Assembly (NCBI GenBank): GCA_002327445.1
Contig: DCWA01000040.1
Coordinates: forward strand, 26,834 to 90,833
Source of the DNA: Desulfobacteraceae bacterium UBA2174
GTDB taxonomy: Bacteria; Desulfobacterota; Desulfobacteria; Desulfobacterales; UBA2174
Length of the DNA stretch: 64,000 nt
Reading direction: 5' to 3'
Made by a program: the position numbers and the translations under genes. This document shows positions 45,083 to 54,034 of this stretch, piece after piece. The notes beneath the pieces are model-generated. The model searched no databases. It was given only the letters and a program-made list of their open reading frames with translations, and was not told the origin of the DNA. Each line of letters opens with the position of its first letter. Within the stretch, counting starts at the first letter, position 1.

Positions 45083-46162
45083 ATGGTGGGAGAACACGGC
45101 AAAACAGGTTTGATGGTATTGGCAATCATTTCTTTACTGGCGGCGCCGGCCCTGGCGGCCGACGGCATGGAGGCCCTGGAGGAGCGCCTGGCCAAGGTCG
45201 AGAGCGCCCTGGCCGAAAAGGGGCCGCAAGGCGGATGGCCTTCCAATGTTTCGCTGAGCGGCACGGTGGAGGTCGAAGCCGGTTTCGTCCGGACCGACCC
45301 GGCGGCCCCGGCCGCCGACGATACCGATGAAAGCGATGTGGATCTGACCAAGGTGGAACTGGGGTTGGAAGCCAGGATCGTCAAGTATGTCACCGGCGAG
45401 GTCGTCTTTCTCTACGAGGATGACGATCTGACGGTGGACGAAGGCTTCATCACCTTGGGGGCCGAGGATGACATGCCTTTTTATCTCAAGGCCGGAAAAA
45501 TGGTCCTTCCCTTCGGCAACTATGAGAGCCATTTCATCTCCGATCCCCTGACCCTGGAACTGGGGGAAACCAACGAGGGGGCCGCGGTGGTCGGTTTCGC
45601 CAACGACCGGGTGGACATCTCGGTGGGCGCGTTCAACGCGGATATCGATGAAACCGGCGACGACGACACCGTCAACGCCTACGTGGCGGCGGCCCGCATT
45701 TCTCTGCCTAATATCGCCCTCGGTGCCGCTTACATTTCCACCTTGGCCGAAGGCGGATTGAATGAGGACGATATCGTCGCCGACACACTGCAAGACCACG
45801 TGCCCGGATACAACCTCTTTGCCTCCGTTTCCCTGGCGGACAAATTTTTCATCGAAGGCGAATACGTGGCCGCCCTGGAGACCTTCGAGCCCGGAGAACT
45901 CTCCTTCGATGGCGGCCGGGCGCTGGAGCCCAAGGCCTGGAACTTCGAGTTGGCTTATGCGGCCACCGACCGCCTGGAAGCGGCGTTGCGCTATGAAGGC
46001 AGCAAAGACGGCGGCGACTGGATGCCGGAAAATCAGTATGGCGCCGTGGTCAGCTACGGTATTTTCCAGCACACGACCCTGGCCGTCGAATATCTCCACG
46101 GCGAGTTTGAAAATGACGATGAACGCGATGCCATCGTCGCCCAACTAGCCGTCGAATTTTGA
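45083..46162 (+). CDS. LbtU-like outer-membrane porin
   Basis: 359 aa. Signal peptide (LMVLAIISLLAAPALA), a short coiled coil (EALEERLAKVESALAEKG) and then a beta barrel of acidic strands (VELGLEARIVKYVTGEVVFL; FYLKAGKMVLPFGNYESHFI) ending in VAQLAVEF with the C-terminal Phe of outer-membrane proteins. This is the layout of the LbtU siderophore-porin family. AAAGGA is 5 bases before the ATG. It shares its leader element with feoA, which suggests iron control. Confidence 0.82.
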   Translation: MVGEHGKTGLMVLAIISLLAAPALAADGMEALEERLAKVESALAEKGPQGGWPSNVSLSGTVEVEAGFVRTDPAAPAADDTDESDVDLTKVELGLEARIVKYVTGEVVFLYEDDDLTVDEGFITLGAEDDMPFYLKAGKMVLPFGNYESHFISDPLTLELGETNEGAAVVGFANDRVDISVGAFNADIDETGDDDTVNAYVAAARISLPNIALGAAYISTLAEGGLNEDDIVADTLQDHVPGYNLFASVSLADKFFIEGEYVAALETFEPGELSFDGGRALEPKAWNFELAYAATDRLEAALRYEGSKDGGDWMPENQYGAVVSYGIFQHTTLAVEYLHGEFENDDERDAIVAQLAVEF

Positions 46163-46543
46163 TCCGCTGGCACCAACGACTCAGGTGCAAAGCCCCGAAA
46201 GAAACGTCTGCCATTCCGACCTGCCTGCGCTCTGGGCGCAGGCAGGGGTACTTACGTTGAGGAATCTCTGCCAATCGCAATCATTGGATAAAGCGATTTG
46301 CGCAGAGATCCCTCGCTCCGCTCGGGATGACAATTCGGGATTTCCTCGGGATGACAATTCGGGACTTTCCACGAACCGATTATCCACAGTACCCCGCCTT
46401 GGCCCTGGAAGGCCCAGACGGCCTCCGCGACCTCGAAAGCGGCATCACCCTTCCTTCGGTTGTTCTTATAAGTTAGTTTGAGTCAGGCATTTTCTTCAAG
46501 CCGTTCAAAAATGGTCAAAATTTCCTAAAAATCTGCCAAAACA
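46163..46543. repeat. Intergenic region with a copy of the dispersed repeat
   Basis: The 530-bp gap holds no gene. Between ~46250 and 46370 there are repeat cores (GAGGAATCTCTG, then GAGATCCCTCGCTCCGCTCG in inverse orientation and GGGATGACAATTCGGGA twice). AT-rich sequence follows to the promoter at 46544. Confidence 0.7.
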
Positions 46544-46571
46544 TTGACATGACACGAAGGGAAGATAATAT
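46544..46571 (+). promoter_or_regulatory. Promoter of the TonB-system operon
   Basis: TTGACA, 16-bp spacer, TAATAT, leaving a ~115-nt leader before the ATG at 46693. Confidence 0.65.
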
Positions 46572-46692
46572 GGCGCTTCCTTTTTTTCCGACAGGGGCTA
46601 TCGGACAGGGGCTATCGGAACTATTTTCCTTAATAATTATAGAAATTTGAGTCCAGCCCAAGAACCACCCGATGCGATGAGACGGATGGCTT

Positions 46693-48411
46693 ATGCAACG
46701 AAAGCGGCACCCATACCGCCTGCTGGCGATTCTGTTCTTTTTCGTCAGTTTTCAACCTTTCCTATCTTCTGCAATCGGCGGTCAGAACCAGCACGTTGAG
46801 CGCGACACCGACAGAAACGGCCGTATCGACCAAATCGCCCACGTTGACCGACAGGGCCGGCCGGTCCGTCTGGAAATCGACGCCGACGGAGACGGCCGCT
46901 TCGAAAAAAACCAGTTTTACCGCCAGGGAAAACTGATCCTCATCGAGAGCGACCGCGACGGCAACGGCGCCGTCGACAGCCGGGACATCTTCGAGAATGA
47001 AAAGCGGGTGCGCCACGAACGGCTAACGCCCTCCGGGCGGCCGGAACAGGTCATCACCTTCGACGACCGGCAGCGTCCCTCGCGCGTGGAGAAGGACACC
47101 ACCGGCGACGGCCGTTTCGACACGCGCTACGATTTCGCCGAAGGGCGGCTGGTGTCATCGACGCGCGACACCGACGGCGACCACCAGGTCAACGTCTGGC
47201 AGTCCTACCGCAACGAACTCCCCGCGGAGCAAAAGACCGACGGCGACGGCGACGGCCGCATCGAACAGATCGTCTCGTTTGACGACGGGGGCCAGCCGCG
47301 CCTCAGCCGCCACGATACGGACGGCGACGGCACCTTCGAGACCACGCGCCACTATGTCAACGGAGAGATCGCCCGCCAGGAGAAGGACGAAAACGGCGAC
47401 GGCCGCATCGATGTGAAGACCGTCTACCAGAAGGGGACCCCGAAAACGGAGGAATCCGACACCGACCACGACGGTGCGCCGGATCGGTTCGTGGTTTTCG
47501 ATAGCCGGGGCCAGCCCTTGAAAATGGAGGAAGACACCCGTCACGGCGGCCGAATCGACCGCATCCACCACTACCGCGGCGGCGTCGTGGAAAGGGTGGA
47601 GGTCGACAACGACGGCGACGGCTTCTTGGAAACCACCACCCTGTACAAGGGCGGCCACCCCGTCACCCAGACCCGGGACCAGAACCGGGACGGCCGCCCG
47701 GACGTGACGATCTTCTTCAACGAAAGAGGCGAGAAGGTTCGGGTGGAGAGCGACACCGATTTCTCCGGCCGCGTGGATGCCCGGGAATACTACGAGGGGC
47801 AGGCCCTGGTGCGCGCCGAGCGCGACGGCAACCACGACGGCCGGGTGGACCTCAAGGCATATTACCGCGACGGCGCGCAGCACCGGTTGACCCGGGACCG
47901 CGATCACGACGGCACCTTCGAAACCACTCAATGGTTCGATCATCCCCCCTGGTCCATGGTCATGGAGGTGGACGTGGACCGGGACGGGTCGCCGGAAGGC
48001 CGCTACCACTACAAGGACGGCGTCCTGAGAGAGAAGATGATCGATGAAGACGGCGACGGGCGCTTCGATCTCAAGGAAACCTACGACACCGAGGGGAAAA
48101 TCGTCCGAAGCGAGGAGGAACCGGATGCCAACGGCCGCTTCGCCCTGGTGTGGATCTACGACGACGCCGAATCGCCCATCCGCGCGGAACGGGATCGTGA
48201 CGGCGATGGACGGGTGGACGTCTGGTACGCCTACGAAGAAAACCGTCTGACGCAGGTGGCCGAGGACACCGACGGCGACGGGCGGCCGGACCTGTGGGAG
48301 GACTACGACGAGGCCGAAGCGTTGGTGAAACGATCCAAGGATCTCAACGGCGACGGCCAGCCGGATGTCGAAGAAACGGTCGGCGGCGAAGAGTTTTTCA
48401 AAGGAGAATGA
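46693..48411 (+). CDS. Secreted protein with many DxDGDG calcium-type repeats
   Basis: 572 aa. Signal segment (LLAILFFFVSFQPFLSSAI), then about 20-24 tandem ~22-residue units of the form D-x-D-x-D-G-x-x-(D/E) with a strand ending in Tyr/Phe, e.g. DADGDGRFEKNQFYRQGKL, ERDRDGDGRVDVWYAYEENR. The spacing matches EF-hand or dockerin-like loops, so it likely binds many Ca ions outside the cytoplasm. No enzymatic domain. Its stop overlaps the start region of the ExbB gene, so it is the first gene of the TonB operon. Confidence 0.75.
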   Translation: MQRKRHPYRLLAILFFFVSFQPFLSSAIGGQNQHVERDTDRNGRIDQIAHVDRQGRPVRLEIDADGDGRFEKNQFYRQGKLILIESDRDGNGAVDSRDIFENEKRVRHERLTPSGRPEQVITFDDRQRPSRVEKDTTGDGRFDTRYDFAEGRLVSSTRDTDGDHQVNVWQSYRNELPAEQKTDGDGDGRIEQIVSFDDGGQPRLSRHDTDGDGTFETTRHYVNGEIARQEKDENGDGRIDVKTVYQKGTPKTEESDTDHDGAPDRFVVFDSRGQPLKMEEDTRHGGRIDRIHHYRGGVVERVEVDNDGDGFLETTTLYKGGHPVTQTRDQNRDGRPDVTIFFNERGEKVRVESDTDFSGRVDAREYYEGQALVRAERDGNHDGRVDLKAYYRDGAQHRLTRDRDHDGTFETTQWFDHPPWSMVMEVDVDRDGSPEGRYHYKDGVLREKMIDEDGDGRFDLKETYDTEGKIVRSEEEPDANGRFALVWIYDDAESPIRAERDRDGDGRVDVWYAYEENRLTQVAEDTDGDGRPDLWEDYDEAEALVKRSKDLNGDGQPDVEETVGGEEFFKGE

Positions 48412-48413
48412 GC

Positions 48414-49076
48414 GTGTTCGATCTGCTTGCCAAAGGGGGCGTGCTGGTGGGCCCCATTCTGCTGTGTTCCGTCATTGCTTTGGCGCTGTTTCTCGAACGT
48501 CTGATCCGCTTTAGCCGGGTCAAAATCCGCGGCAACGGCCTCGTCCACCAGGTTTCGAGATACCTGAAAGACGGAGAGGATCACCAGGCCTACGAGCGGG
48601 CCAGCCGGGATGCGTCCCCCATGGGGCGAATTTTCACCCAGGCCATGGAGGTCAAGGACCAGGACCGAGAGACCCTGGAAACCGTCCTGGCCCATGCCAC
48701 CGAGGCCGAAACCCGCGAGCTGTCCCGCTACCTTCAGGCATTGGCGACCATCGGCAACATCGCGCCGCTGCTGGGGCTGTTGGGTACCGTGCTCGGAATG
48801 ATCAAAGCGTTCATGGTCATCCAGGAGATGGGGGGCAAGGTCAACGCGGCGGTGCTGGCCGGCGGCATCTGGGAAGCGATGCTCACCACGGCCCTGGGAC
48901 TGGCGGTGGCCCTGCCCACCATGGTGGCCCACAGCTACCTCGTCGCACGGGTGGACCGGTATGAAGCCCAGCTCCAGGAAGGCACGGTGGTGTTCCTGAA
49001 ATCCATCGGATCCCGGTCCCGGGACCAGGGCCGCATCGATGCGGCCCCGTCGCTTTCCCGCGAAACGAGGAATTGA
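48414..49076 (+). CDS. ExbB/TolQ-family proton channel
   Basis: 220 aa, three membrane segments (VLVGPILLCSVIALALFLER; LATIGNIAPLLGLLGTVLGM; AGGIWEAMLTTALGLAVALP). These are the MotA/TolQ/ExbB signatures. It forms the motor with ExbD and TonB that powers outer-membrane receptors. I prefer GTG 48414, 7 bases after AAGGAG; ATG 48408 is too close. Overlaps the secreted protein's end. Confidence 0.88.
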   Translation: MFDLLAKGGVLVGPILLCSVIALALFLERLIRFSRVKIRGNGLVHQVSRYLKDGEDHQAYERASRDASPMGRIFTQAMEVKDQDRETLETVLAHATEAETRELSRYLQALATIGNIAPLLGLLGTVLGMIKAFMVIQEMGGKVNAAVLAGGIWEAMLTTALGLAVALPTMVAHSYLVARVDRYEAQLQEGTVVFLKSIGSRSRDQGRIDAAPSLSRETRN

Positions 49077-49079
49077 GCC

Positions 49080-49487
49080 ATGGCCCTCCCCGTCAAGCGC
49101 AAGGCGCGCTACCCGATCCAGATGCCCATGACGTCCCTCATCGACATCGTCTTTTTGCTGCTGATCTACTTTCTGCTCACCACCAATTTCATGGTGGACG
49201 ATGGGATCAAGATCAAGCTGCCCCAGGCCAACGCCGCGGCGCCCCAGACCGAGGAGGTGATCACGGTGTTCGTCGACACCCAGGGCCGGGCCTTTCTTGA
49301 AGACAAGGAAGTCTCCCCGGGTCAGCTCTTCGACCGGCTCAGGGAGAAAATCGGCTCCCGGCCGGACGAACTGGTGGTGGTCCGTGCCGACCGGACGGTG
49401 ATTCTCAACAAGGCCGTGCGGATCATGGACATCGCCAAGGCCGCCGGCGCCGGCCGGCTCTGCCTGGCGACGGAAAAGGATTTCTAA
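49080..49487 (+). CDS. exbD: ExbD-family protein
   Basis: 135 aa. One membrane helix with the proton-relay Asp (MPMTSLIDIVFLLLIYFLLT) and a periplasmic domain (VEITVFVD-like VITVFVDTQGRAFLEDKEV; VVVRADRTVILNKAVRIMDI). It partners ExbB. Start is 3 bp after the ExbB stop and 5 bp before the TonB gene. Confidence 0.92.
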   Translation: MALPVKRKARYPIQMPMTSLIDIVFLLLIYFLLTTNFMVDDGIKIKLPQANAAAPQTEEVITVFVDTQGRAFLEDKEVSPGQLFDRLREKIGSRPDELVVVRADRTVILNKAVRIMDIAKAAGAGRLCLATEKDF

Positions 49488-49492
49488 CCCGA

Positions 49493-50185
49493 ATGGTGTC
49501 AAGGTCCGGGCCCAACTGGTTGCTGAGAACCCTCATCGTTCTCTCCTTGGGGGTTCATGCCGCGCTGCTGATCCATCTATCCGGCATCTACCACGCCGGC
49601 GCCCTCACCTATATCGAGATGACCTTGCAGAATATCCATCGCCCCCAGGGCAGGGACATCCCCCGACCGAGACCGCGGCCCGAAACGCCGGCGCCCGGCG
49701 CGCAGGTGCCCAAGCTCAACGTGGTCCAGCGGCCCCTGCCCCGCTTGAAGCCCTTGACGCCCGCCGCCGCGCCCGCCGCCGCGCCGTCCCCCCTCGGCGA
49801 GCGCATCGGCGTACCGGCCATTCCCCGGCCGCCGGCCGTGGCGGCTTCCGATTGGGTGCCGAAGTTCCAGGCCGAGGCCACACCCACCGAATTCATGACC
49901 GCCGACAGTTACCTGGAGATGGTCAAGTTGCGGATCGAAAGCCGCAAACGCTATCCGCGGGCCGCCAAGAACGCCCGCATCGAAGGCCGGGTGGCCATTC
50001 GCTTCATCCTGGCCGCGGACGGCGGCGTGCGGGATCTGGCGGTCACTCGCGGGGCGCGAAGCGACGCCTTGAATACCGCGGCCCTGGATGCGGTGCGCCA
50101 GGCGGCCCCATTTCCCCCGCCGCCGGCCAACCTGTTCAAGGGGGATCTGGCCCTGGAGCTCACCATCGTGTTCGAGCTGACATGA
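49493..50185 (+). CDS. tonB: TonB-family energy transducer
   Basis: 230 aa. One N-terminal helix (LLRTLIVLSLGVHAALLIHL), a Pro-rich periplasmic stretch ~50-115 (RPRPRPETPAPGAQVPK) and the TonB C-terminal fold (YLEMVKLRIESRKRYPRAAK; VAIRFILAADGGVRDLAVTR). It carries the energy from ExbBD to the receptor 420 bp downstream. Ends before the repeat block at 50.2 kb. Confidence 0.88.
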   Translation: MVSRSGPNWLLRTLIVLSLGVHAALLIHLSGIYHAGALTYIEMTLQNIHRPQGRDIPRPRPRPETPAPGAQVPKLNVVQRPLPRLKPLTPAAAPAAAPSPLGERIGVPAIPRPPAVAASDWVPKFQAEATPTEFMTADSYLEMVKLRIESRKRYPRAAKNARIEGRVAIRFILAADGGVRDLAVTRGARSDALNTAALDAVRQAAPFPPPPANLFKGDLALELTIVFELT

Positions 50186-50211
50186 ATATGAATGAGAACT
50201 GAAGATGGCCA

Positions 50212-50525
50212 ACCCCGCTGTCATCCCGAGGAGCGCGTGCCCACCCCATGTCATCCCGAGGAACGCGTGCCCACCCCATGTCATCCCGAGGAGTCCGCTC
50301 CTTGTCATCCCGAGGAGCGAAGCGACGAGGGATCTCCCCGAATCTGCCCCCATTTGCCGCCTTATTCCCAAATGCAGATTCCTCGCTACGCTCGGAATGA
50401 CAGCGGCATGAGGTTGGCAGCCGGTGCAGCCGTCGCCGCACGATTCGTGCTTGATGACATCAACTTTCAATATACGAGCGCAGCGACGAGGGATCTCTTG
50501 GAGGTGGCAAAATCCTTCACTGCGT
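50212..50525. repeat. Dispersed repeat cluster
   Basis: Three 30-bp units with the start GTCATCCCGAGGA(G/A)CGCGTG, a full repeat, the 47-bp module at 50432-50478 and a second GCGACGAGGGATCTC. The arrangement is nearly that of 34.2-34.5 kb. The 424-bp gap holds no gene. Confidence 0.85.
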
Positions 50526-50609
50526 TCGAAATGACAGCCAAACACCCGGGTCAAAAACGAGCGGAACATACCAACCATAATCGAAGGCAGCGAGCGAAGG
50601 AGGCGGAAG

Positions 50610-52697
50610 ATGATTCGAAGAGCAAGGATGGGGCGATGCAGCGCGGTATTCGGCGCGTTGATGATGGCACTTGTACTCCTCGTGCCAGCGGCCGGCGCGG
50701 AAGACGACAAGGGCTATCAGGAGTACTCGCTGGGTGAAATCGTCGTCAGTGGCCAAGGCTCGGCGGTACGGGACATCGCCGTCACCAACGAGATCAAGAC
50801 CGAGGATTTCGAGGCGATCAACGCGGAGAGCGTGGCCGACGCCCTGACTTACGTGCCGGGGGTCCAGGTATATTACGGCCGCAAGTTCTTCCCCAGCGTC
50901 AACATTCGCGGGTTTGATCAGAACCGGATCCTGACCCTCATCGACGGCGTGCCTTACTATGAAACCAAGTACGGCGGGATGGACCTGAATCAGATCGGAC
51001 TCGAATCGGTGGCCCGCATCGACGTCGTCAAGGGTGCCCCGTCCGTGCTCTACGGCCCCAACGCTCTGGGTGGCGTGGTGAACATCATCACCAAGGAACC
51101 GACCGAAAAACCACATCTGTCTGCTACGGTGGAATACGGCCTCGACGGCCTGGATGACGCCTACAAGGCGTCCCTCTCCCACGGCCGAAAAGTGGGCAAT
51201 CTCAACTATTGGCTCACCTATTCCCACCGCGAATGGGATTCATGGGATCTGTCCGATGATTTCGAACCAAGGTTGGGAAAAGTCACTGCCGGCAAAAAAG
51301 TACTGGACACGCGCCTCATCGAAGACGGCGGCGAGCGGGAAAACTCGGATTATCAAACGGACAATTTCTGGGGCAAAGTAGGTTTCGAGCCGTCTGAAAA
51401 AAGCGAAGTTTATGTCAATTTCCACTATATCACCAGCGAGAAGGGCGATGCGCCCAACCTGGACCGAGTCAACGTTTTTTCCGACTTTACCCAGTTTGAC
51501 CGGATCACCGGCTACGACGACTGGGGGGTGGACCTGAGCGCCAAGCACGCCTTCTCGGAAAAGTTCGACCTGCAAGCAAAATTCTACTACCACGACCACG
51601 AGGACGACTATACCTCCTATTCAGATCAAACCTATTCGGAGGCGGTGGCTGTCAGCACCTACAAAGACGATATTTTGGGCGGCATGCTGCTGGGCGAATA
51701 CCGTCCGGTGGACTGGGACGCGTTGCGGTTTTCGCTGCACTACAAGCGCGATGCCCACGAGCAGCGCGATCTTGAAAGCCTGCCGTTTGCCGAAAGCATC
51801 GCCTACACCGGCTCCGCCGGCCTCGAAAACGAAATGAGGCTTCTGGACAACAAGCTCTCCGTCGTCGTCGGCGCCAGCTATGACTGGTATGACGTCAGCA
51901 AGGCGGACGAAGACATCAAAAACGACGGAAACATCGTCGATTCGGGAACGCCGGGCACCAGCAACGAGTTCAACCCCATGGTCGGCATGACCTACCAGGC
52001 CTGCGACAGCACCAAGCTGTTTGCCTCGGTGGCCAAGAAAACCCGTTTCCCCACCCTGAGCCAGCTCTACGCCGGGGATGTCCCCAACCTGGACCTCGAG
52101 GCGGAAACCGCCGTCAACTACACCGCCGGGGTCTCCTGGCGCTACAATGACCTGATCAACGTGGAAGTGGCGCCGTTTTTCCACGACATCTCGGATTTCA
52201 TCACCCGCGACGTCCCGCCGGAACTGAACCCCTACGCCCAGTACATCAACTATGACGAAGTGGAGCTCAAAGGCGTGGAGGTCAACACGGTGGTCACGCC
52301 GATGAAGGACCTGAGCTTCAAGCTGGGCTACTCGTACAACGACGCCGACAACAAGAGCCCGGGACGGGTTACCGACGAAGTCCTCGGGGTTCCGGAATAC
52401 ACTTATAATCTTGGCGTCCAGTACATCGTGCCGACCATCGGCACCAAGCTGAACCTGACCCTGCTCTACCTGGGTGAATCCTACCGGCAACTGCCGACCC
52501 CCGAGGAACCCGACCTCGACGTGGTGGAAAACGAAAGCTACAACCTGTGCAACATCAAGGTTACTCAACCGTTCCTCTCCGATCACGTGGAGGCGTTTCT
52601 GGCCGTCGACAACCTGTTTGACGAAGACTACGAACCGGTGAGCGGCTATCCGGCACCCGGGATGAGCATGTGGCTTGGATTGACCTACAGCATGTAG
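50610..52697 (+). CDS. TonB-dependent outer-membrane receptor
   Basis: 695 aa. Signal peptide (FGALMMALVLLVPAAGA), TonB-box region EYSLGEIVVSGQ (~36-47), plug domain with IRGFDQNRILTLIDGVPYYE, RIDVVKGAPSVLYGPNALGG and VVNIITKEPTEKP, then barrel strands to GMSMWLGLTYSM. The ligand is unknown; iron chelate or another metal complex is suggested by the ABC genes downstream. GGAGG is 6 bases upstream of the ATG. Confidence 0.93.
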   Translation: MIRRARMGRCSAVFGALMMALVLLVPAAGAEDDKGYQEYSLGEIVVSGQGSAVRDIAVTNEIKTEDFEAINAESVADALTYVPGVQVYYGRKFFPSVNIRGFDQNRILTLIDGVPYYETKYGGMDLNQIGLESVARIDVVKGAPSVLYGPNALGGVVNIITKEPTEKPHLSATVEYGLDGLDDAYKASLSHGRKVGNLNYWLTYSHREWDSWDLSDDFEPRLGKVTAGKKVLDTRLIEDGGERENSDYQTDNFWGKVGFEPSEKSEVYVNFHYITSEKGDAPNLDRVNVFSDFTQFDRITGYDDWGVDLSAKHAFSEKFDLQAKFYYHDHEDDYTSYSDQTYSEAVAVSTYKDDILGGMLLGEYRPVDWDALRFSLHYKRDAHEQRDLESLPFAESIAYTGSAGLENEMRLLDNKLSVVVGASYDWYDVSKADEDIKNDGNIVDSGTPGTSNEFNPMVGMTYQACDSTKLFASVAKKTRFPTLSQLYAGDVPNLDLEAETAVNYTAGVSWRYNDLINVEVAPFFHDISDFITRDVPPELNPYAQYINYDEVELKGVEVNTVVTPMKDLSFKLGYSYNDADNKSPGRVTDEVLGVPEYTYNLGVQYIVPTIGTKLNLTLLYLGESYRQLPTPEEPDLDVVENESYNLCNIKVTQPFLSDHVEAFLAVDNLFDEDYEPVSGYPAPGMSMWLGLTYSM

Positions 52698-52755
52698 ACG
52701 TTAACGCAAACGGCGCCCGCTTGATGCGCTGTCTCCTGATGCGGGAAGCGGGGCA

Positions 52756-53283
52756 TTGCCATTGGGGGTACAGGAATTGGATGGTCCGTTGCCATTCCGG
52801 GCTCAGACTTGGCGCGATGACGATTCCTTGCCGTGTCATTCCCAAGATTTTTTGCGTGCGATTCCGAACACTTCTTCCGTGTCATTCCGAAGTGACGACC
52901 GAAGCCGTTTTCCCGCGCGGTTCGAAACTGTCGCCCGCGCCGTGGCGCCCCGCTGGATCCGCATCGGCCACGGCCACGGCTTCGACGATATGGTCAGGGC
53001 CGAAGGATTCGAACTGCGCGCTTTCTTGAGCACCAACTTTCCGGAGGCCGACCCGGATGATTTCTTTCTCTTTGTCTCCTGTGACGGATACCGGGCGCTG
53101 CTGTCGGGTCGTGAGATCTTTGCCACCCCGGAAGGCGCCGCCATGATGATCGCGGATCGGATCAACGGTGAGCCGCCGCCCCGGGGGTATTTGCTGGCGC
53201 CCACCGCGGACTATTTTTCGGATCGTGCCATGTGGGGTCTGGCCCATGTGGTCTGGATCCGCCAGGCCGAAATCGAGAGTTGA
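52756..53283 (+). pseudogene. Molybdopterin-domain-like protein, 5' end replaced by repeat DNA
   Basis: From ~52930 the frame reads as the end of a sulfite-oxidase-like molybdopterin domain: IRIGHGHGFDDMVRAEGFEL, FPEADPDDFFLFVSCDGYRA, LLAPTADYFSDRAMWGLAHV. The first ~55 codons coincide with repeat sequence (GTCATTCCGAAGTGACGACC), there is no ATG or GTG start and the TTG at 52756 has no Shine-Dalgarno. The original signal peptide and N-terminus seem lost. Located between the receptor and the CcsA-like gene, 2 bp before the latter. Confidence 0.5.
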
Positions 53284-53285
53284 CG

Positions 53286-54032
53286 ATGTTCACCACCGGA
53301 GTTCACGCCTGTTTGTATGCCGCCATAGGGCTCTATGGCATTGCCTGGGGGTTGGCGGTGTTTCACCAGCGCCGCCCGGCTGCCGCGGTGTTGGCCGTCG
53401 GGTTCATCCTGCAAAGCCTTTATCTCATCGGCCGTGGGTGGCTCGGCGGCGTCTTCGTCGTCCATCCGGTGGTGGAAGGCCCGTTTTTGCTTCCCTGGTG
53501 TCTGGCCCTGATCGCCGGCGGGCGATTCCTGATTGCGCCCAAGGCCCCCATGGGCGGTCTGCTGGGCCTGGTGGCCGCCTTTTCCCTCTTCTGCCTTTTT
53601 TACGGCAAGGGGATGATTCCACCGAGCCCCGAGCGCGAATCCGTCTGGGCCGCCCTGTTTTTCCTTTCCGAGTCCATGGCCCATGCGCTGTTTTACGCCG
53701 CCGCCTGGATGGCGGTCCTGAGCCTGGCGGGCAAGGCCCCTCCCCATGCGTATTACACCTGGCTGGTCTGGGGGTTCAGCCTCTACACCGTGGCCCAGAT
53801 GACCGGCGCGCTCTGGTGTTTTGTCGGCTGGGGCAACACGTTCAGTTGGGGTTCCCGCCACTTGAGCTCCGCGGCCATCTGGACCTTCTTCGCCGCCACC
53901 TTGCACCTTCAATTCGTTCCGAAGTGGAAACCCAAAAGCGCCTTTCTGGCCGTCGCCGGAGGATTGCTGGTGCTGTACATCAGCTATGGCAACTACCTTC
54001 ACGAAATGCGCCACTTGCGGGTGGGAGGCTGA
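53286..54032 (+). CDS. CcsA/CcmC-like membrane protein
   Basis: 248 aa, about eight membrane segments. GWGNTFSWGSRHLSSAAIWT near residue 185 resembles the Trp-rich WWD haem-handling region of cytochrome c assembly proteins, with His in SRHLS and in the last helix (YLHEMRHLR). No cytochrome c gene is near, so transfer of haem or electrons to the periplasm for the uptake system is an inference. Starts 2 bp after the previous frame; ResB-like gene follows after 2 bp. Confidence 0.75.
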   Translation: MFTTGVHACLYAAIGLYGIAWGLAVFHQRRPAAAVLAVGFILQSLYLIGRGWLGGVFVVHPVVEGPFLLPWCLALIAGGRFLIAPKAPMGGLLGLVAAFSLFCLFYGKGMIPPSPERESVWAALFFLSESMAHALFYAAAWMAVLSLAGKAPPHAYYTWLVWGFSLYTVAQMTGALWCFVGWGNTFSWGSRHLSSAAIWTFFAATLHLQFVPKWKPKSAFLAVAGGLLVLYISYGNYLHEMRHLRVGG

Positions 54033-54034
54033 CC

